From: Anaerolineales bacterium
Lineage (GTDB): Bacteria; Chloroflexota; Anaerolineae; Anaerolineales; VGOW01
DNA length: 12,796 bases
Direction: 5' to 3'
Assembly: GCA_919901875.1 (NCBI GenBank)
Contig: CAKKQG010000163.1
Location: forward strand, 4,799 to 17,594
Shown: piece by piece, positions 11,467-12,796 of the stretch
Layout of the letters: the number at the start of each line of letters is the position of its first letter
How positions within the stretch are numbered: position 1 is the stretch's first letter
Notes under the pieces: generated by a model
Databases searched by the model: none
Seen by the model: the letters and a program-made list of their open reading frames with translations, nothing else
Told to the model about the DNA's origin: nothing
Program-made: the position numbers and the translations under genes

Positions 11467-11473
11467 GGAGGAG
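11467..11473 (+). promoter_or_regulatory. Strong ribosome binding site of the lipoprotein gene
   Basis: GGAGGAG, 7 nt before ATG 11481. It decides the start in favour of 11481, which also gives the signal peptide. Confidence 0.8.
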
Positions 11474-11480
11474 ATGATCC

Positions 11481-12796
11481 ATGAAAATTAAAGTTGTCGT
11501 TAATTTAATTCGCGTAATGGTATTAGCTTCTGTTGTGCTGGCTGCCTGCGCGACTCCCACTGCCGCGCCGCCGCCAACGGCTGCGCCCACCGTCGCCCCC
11601 GCACCCACGGCGGCGCCCACCACAGCTCCCACTGCAATGGCGGCGTCCCCGAAAATCTATTATGCCGACGCGCGCACCTGGCCTTCAGAGTCAGAAAAAT
11701 TAGCGCATCTCACTCGCGGCAAATTCTATGTCCCCGTGCAGGATGATGGTGTAGTGGCTGTCATCGATCCTGACAAGAAAGACCCTATCGTTAAACTGAT
11801 CAAGATCGCCGCCGCGCAGCCGCATCACCCTTGGGTCACGCCCGGAATGCGCTACGTTTATATCAATCATCAATCCGAAGGCAAGGGCGATCACAAAGTG
11901 ATGACGGTGATTGACTCTTTCACCGATGAGGTGGTGGCACAGATCACCACCGACTTCGACGATCCATTCCACTGCAGCTTCAGCCCGACGCAAGACCTGT
12001 TCTTGTGCGGCGACCTCAACCCGAAGGGCGGATACGTTTACTACATTGACCCTGTTAACCACAAGATGATCAAGAAGGTCAAGACGAACGGGTTAGCGGC
12101 GCGTGATGTGATCCAAAGCCACGATGGTAAGTTTGCTTTTGTCGGGCATCAAGGCGATGGCAACGTGGACATACTGAACATTGCCGACGCCAAGATCGTC
12201 AAGACGCTTGACTGCAAATTATGCGGGCGCATGAAGATGACTCCCGACGGCAAATATCTGTTTGCCAGTTCGCCGCCCAACGACTTCACGGCGATCATTG
12301 ACGTGGAGAAGCAAGAGATCGTCAAGAAGCTCACGTTCGATAAGAACATGGGACCCGGCAACATCAACTTCGCCATGAACGGCAAGTTCGCCATGATCGG
12401 TTTGGGCAAAGGCGGCAAGCTGGCGCTGGTGGATGTGGCGAAACAAGAGATCGCTTCGATCTTAACGTCGGGCGCGGGGACGAACACGGCGTATGCCAAC
12501 CCCGTGATGTCCAACCTCGCCATTGCGACCAACGATCAAAACGACGATTGGTACACCATCGTAGATGTTGCTACCCAGAAAGTCGTGGAAAAGATCGAAG
12601 CCGGCGGCAAAGCCACTCACAACGTGCAGTGGTCAGCCGATGGCCGCTTTGGGGTGGGGAGTGATCGACTCGGCGACACCGTGACTCTGTTCCGGCTCAA
12701 CAAGGACTCGGGCAAGATCGAGAAGATCGCCAGCGTGAAGGTCGGCTTCGGCGCCAACGGCGTGCAATGGACGCCTTACTTCTGCGGCGTGCAATT
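11481..12796 (+). CDS. Lipoprotein with eight-bladed YVTN/cytochrome-d1-like beta-propeller; 3' end outside window
   Basis: The 438 visible residues begin with a lipoprotein signal peptide (charged KIK, hydrophobic 5-20, lipobox LAAC with Cys23). An Ala/Pro/Thr-rich spacer (24-57) follows, so the protein is exported and lipid-anchored. From about residue 82 there are eight repeats of about 40-45 residues with the YVTN-type pattern: a V-x-x-ID/VD strand, a V-x-K-I strand and SPDGKYLF-like turns. Examples are VVAVIDPDKK, VMTVIDSFTD, YVYYIDPVNH, NVDILNIADA, FTAIIDVEKQ, KLALVDVAKQ, WYTIVDVATQ and TVTLFRLNKD. Eight blades recall the d1 domain of nitrite reductase NirS, but I see no clear heme-binding motif. 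Cysteines at 165, 176, 245 and 248 (CKLC) could bind a metal or form disulfides. Role unknown. The frame is still open at the window end. Confidence 0.85.
   Translation, partial: MKIKVVVNLIRVMVLASVVLAACATPTAAPPPTAAPTVAPAPTAAPTTAPTAMAASPKIYYADARTWPSESEKLAHLTRGKFYVPVQDDGVVAVIDPDKKDPIVKLIKIAAAQPHHPWVTPGMRYVYINHQSEGKGDHKVMTVIDSFTDEVVAQITTDFDDPFHCSFSPTQDLFLCGDLNPKGGYVYYIDPVNHKMIKKVKTNGLAARDVIQSHDGKFAFVGHQGDGNVDILNIADAKIVKTLDCKLCGRMKMTPDGKYLFASSPPNDFTAIIDVEKQEIVKKLTFDKNMGPGNINFAMNGKFAMIGLGKGGKLALVDVAKQEIASILTSGAGTNTAYANPVMSNLAIATNDQNDDWYTIVDVATQKVVEKIEAGGKATHNVQWSADGRFGVGSDRLGDTVTLFRLNKDSGKIEKIASVKVGFGANGVQWTPYFCGVQ

Larger units (their letters stand above)
11132..11480. other. 349-bp gap between the regulator and the propeller lipoprotein
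   Basis: No convincing gene is seen. An AT-rich start is followed by the symmetric AGATGTAG-A-CTACATCT (11157-11173). ATGATC and GATCAT form a small inverted repeat near 11266-11286. Several GAGGAG/GGAGG runs lie in the last 110 bp, the last of which is the ribosome site of the lipoprotein. No clear terminator follows the regulator and no strong promoter was found. Confidence 0.4.

Noticed and set aside
11372..11632. Minus-strand open frame rich in Gly, Ala and Val opposite the lipoprotein linker
   Set aside because: It is the shadow of the Ala/Pro/Thr codon repeat of the plus-strand lipoprotein.

Overview
The window is most likely from an anaerobic, acetogen-like member of the Chloroflexota (an Anaerolineae-type genome). 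This is inferred from three things: a complete bacterial-type Wood-Ljungdahl carbonyl-branch operon, a Cys-anchored lipoprotein with a long Ala/Pro/Thr linker, and many short dispersed palindromes in intergenic DNA. No marker gene fixes the taxonomy, so this is a judgement from style and content.

Region 1 (1-8561, all plus strand) is an acetyl-CoA synthase/corrinoid protein operon: acsB (3' part only), a CBS-domain protein, a DUF385/F420-type oxidoreductase, acsD, a NifU-like Fe-S scaffold, acsC, a RACo-type corrinoid activator, cooC and acsE, closed by a good intrinsic terminator. AcsE moves methyl from methyl-tetrahydrofolate to the cobalt of the AcsC-AcsD corrinoid protein. RACo reductively rescues oxidised cobalt, CooC supplies nickel to ACS/CODH, and AcsB joins methyl, CO and CoA. 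The CBS and DUF385 proteins are accessory genes whose roles here are unknown.

The operon is unusual for its palindromes. Nearly every gap holds a different inverted repeat, often touching the upstream stop codon, and two of the families recur in frame inside the RACo coding sequence. They look like small dispersed REP/MITE-like elements that have also been domesticated into protein.

Region 2 (8562-9217) is a gene graveyard on the minus strand. The C-terminal tail of an ATPase/LuxR-type regulator abuts a roughly 35-codon relic of 6-phosphogluconate dehydrogenase in another frame.

Region 3 (9218-12796) holds a membrane-bound GAF-HTH regulator and, after a 349-bp gap, a large lipoprotein predicted to fold as an eight-bladed beta-propeller, cut by the window end. 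Inside the regulator, a 59-bp segment flanked by an 8-bp inverted repeat reads as a normal coiled coil only when flipped. That is strong sequence evidence for a micro-inversion, either fixed, phase-variable or an assembly artefact. It and the palindromes are the main discoveries of the window.
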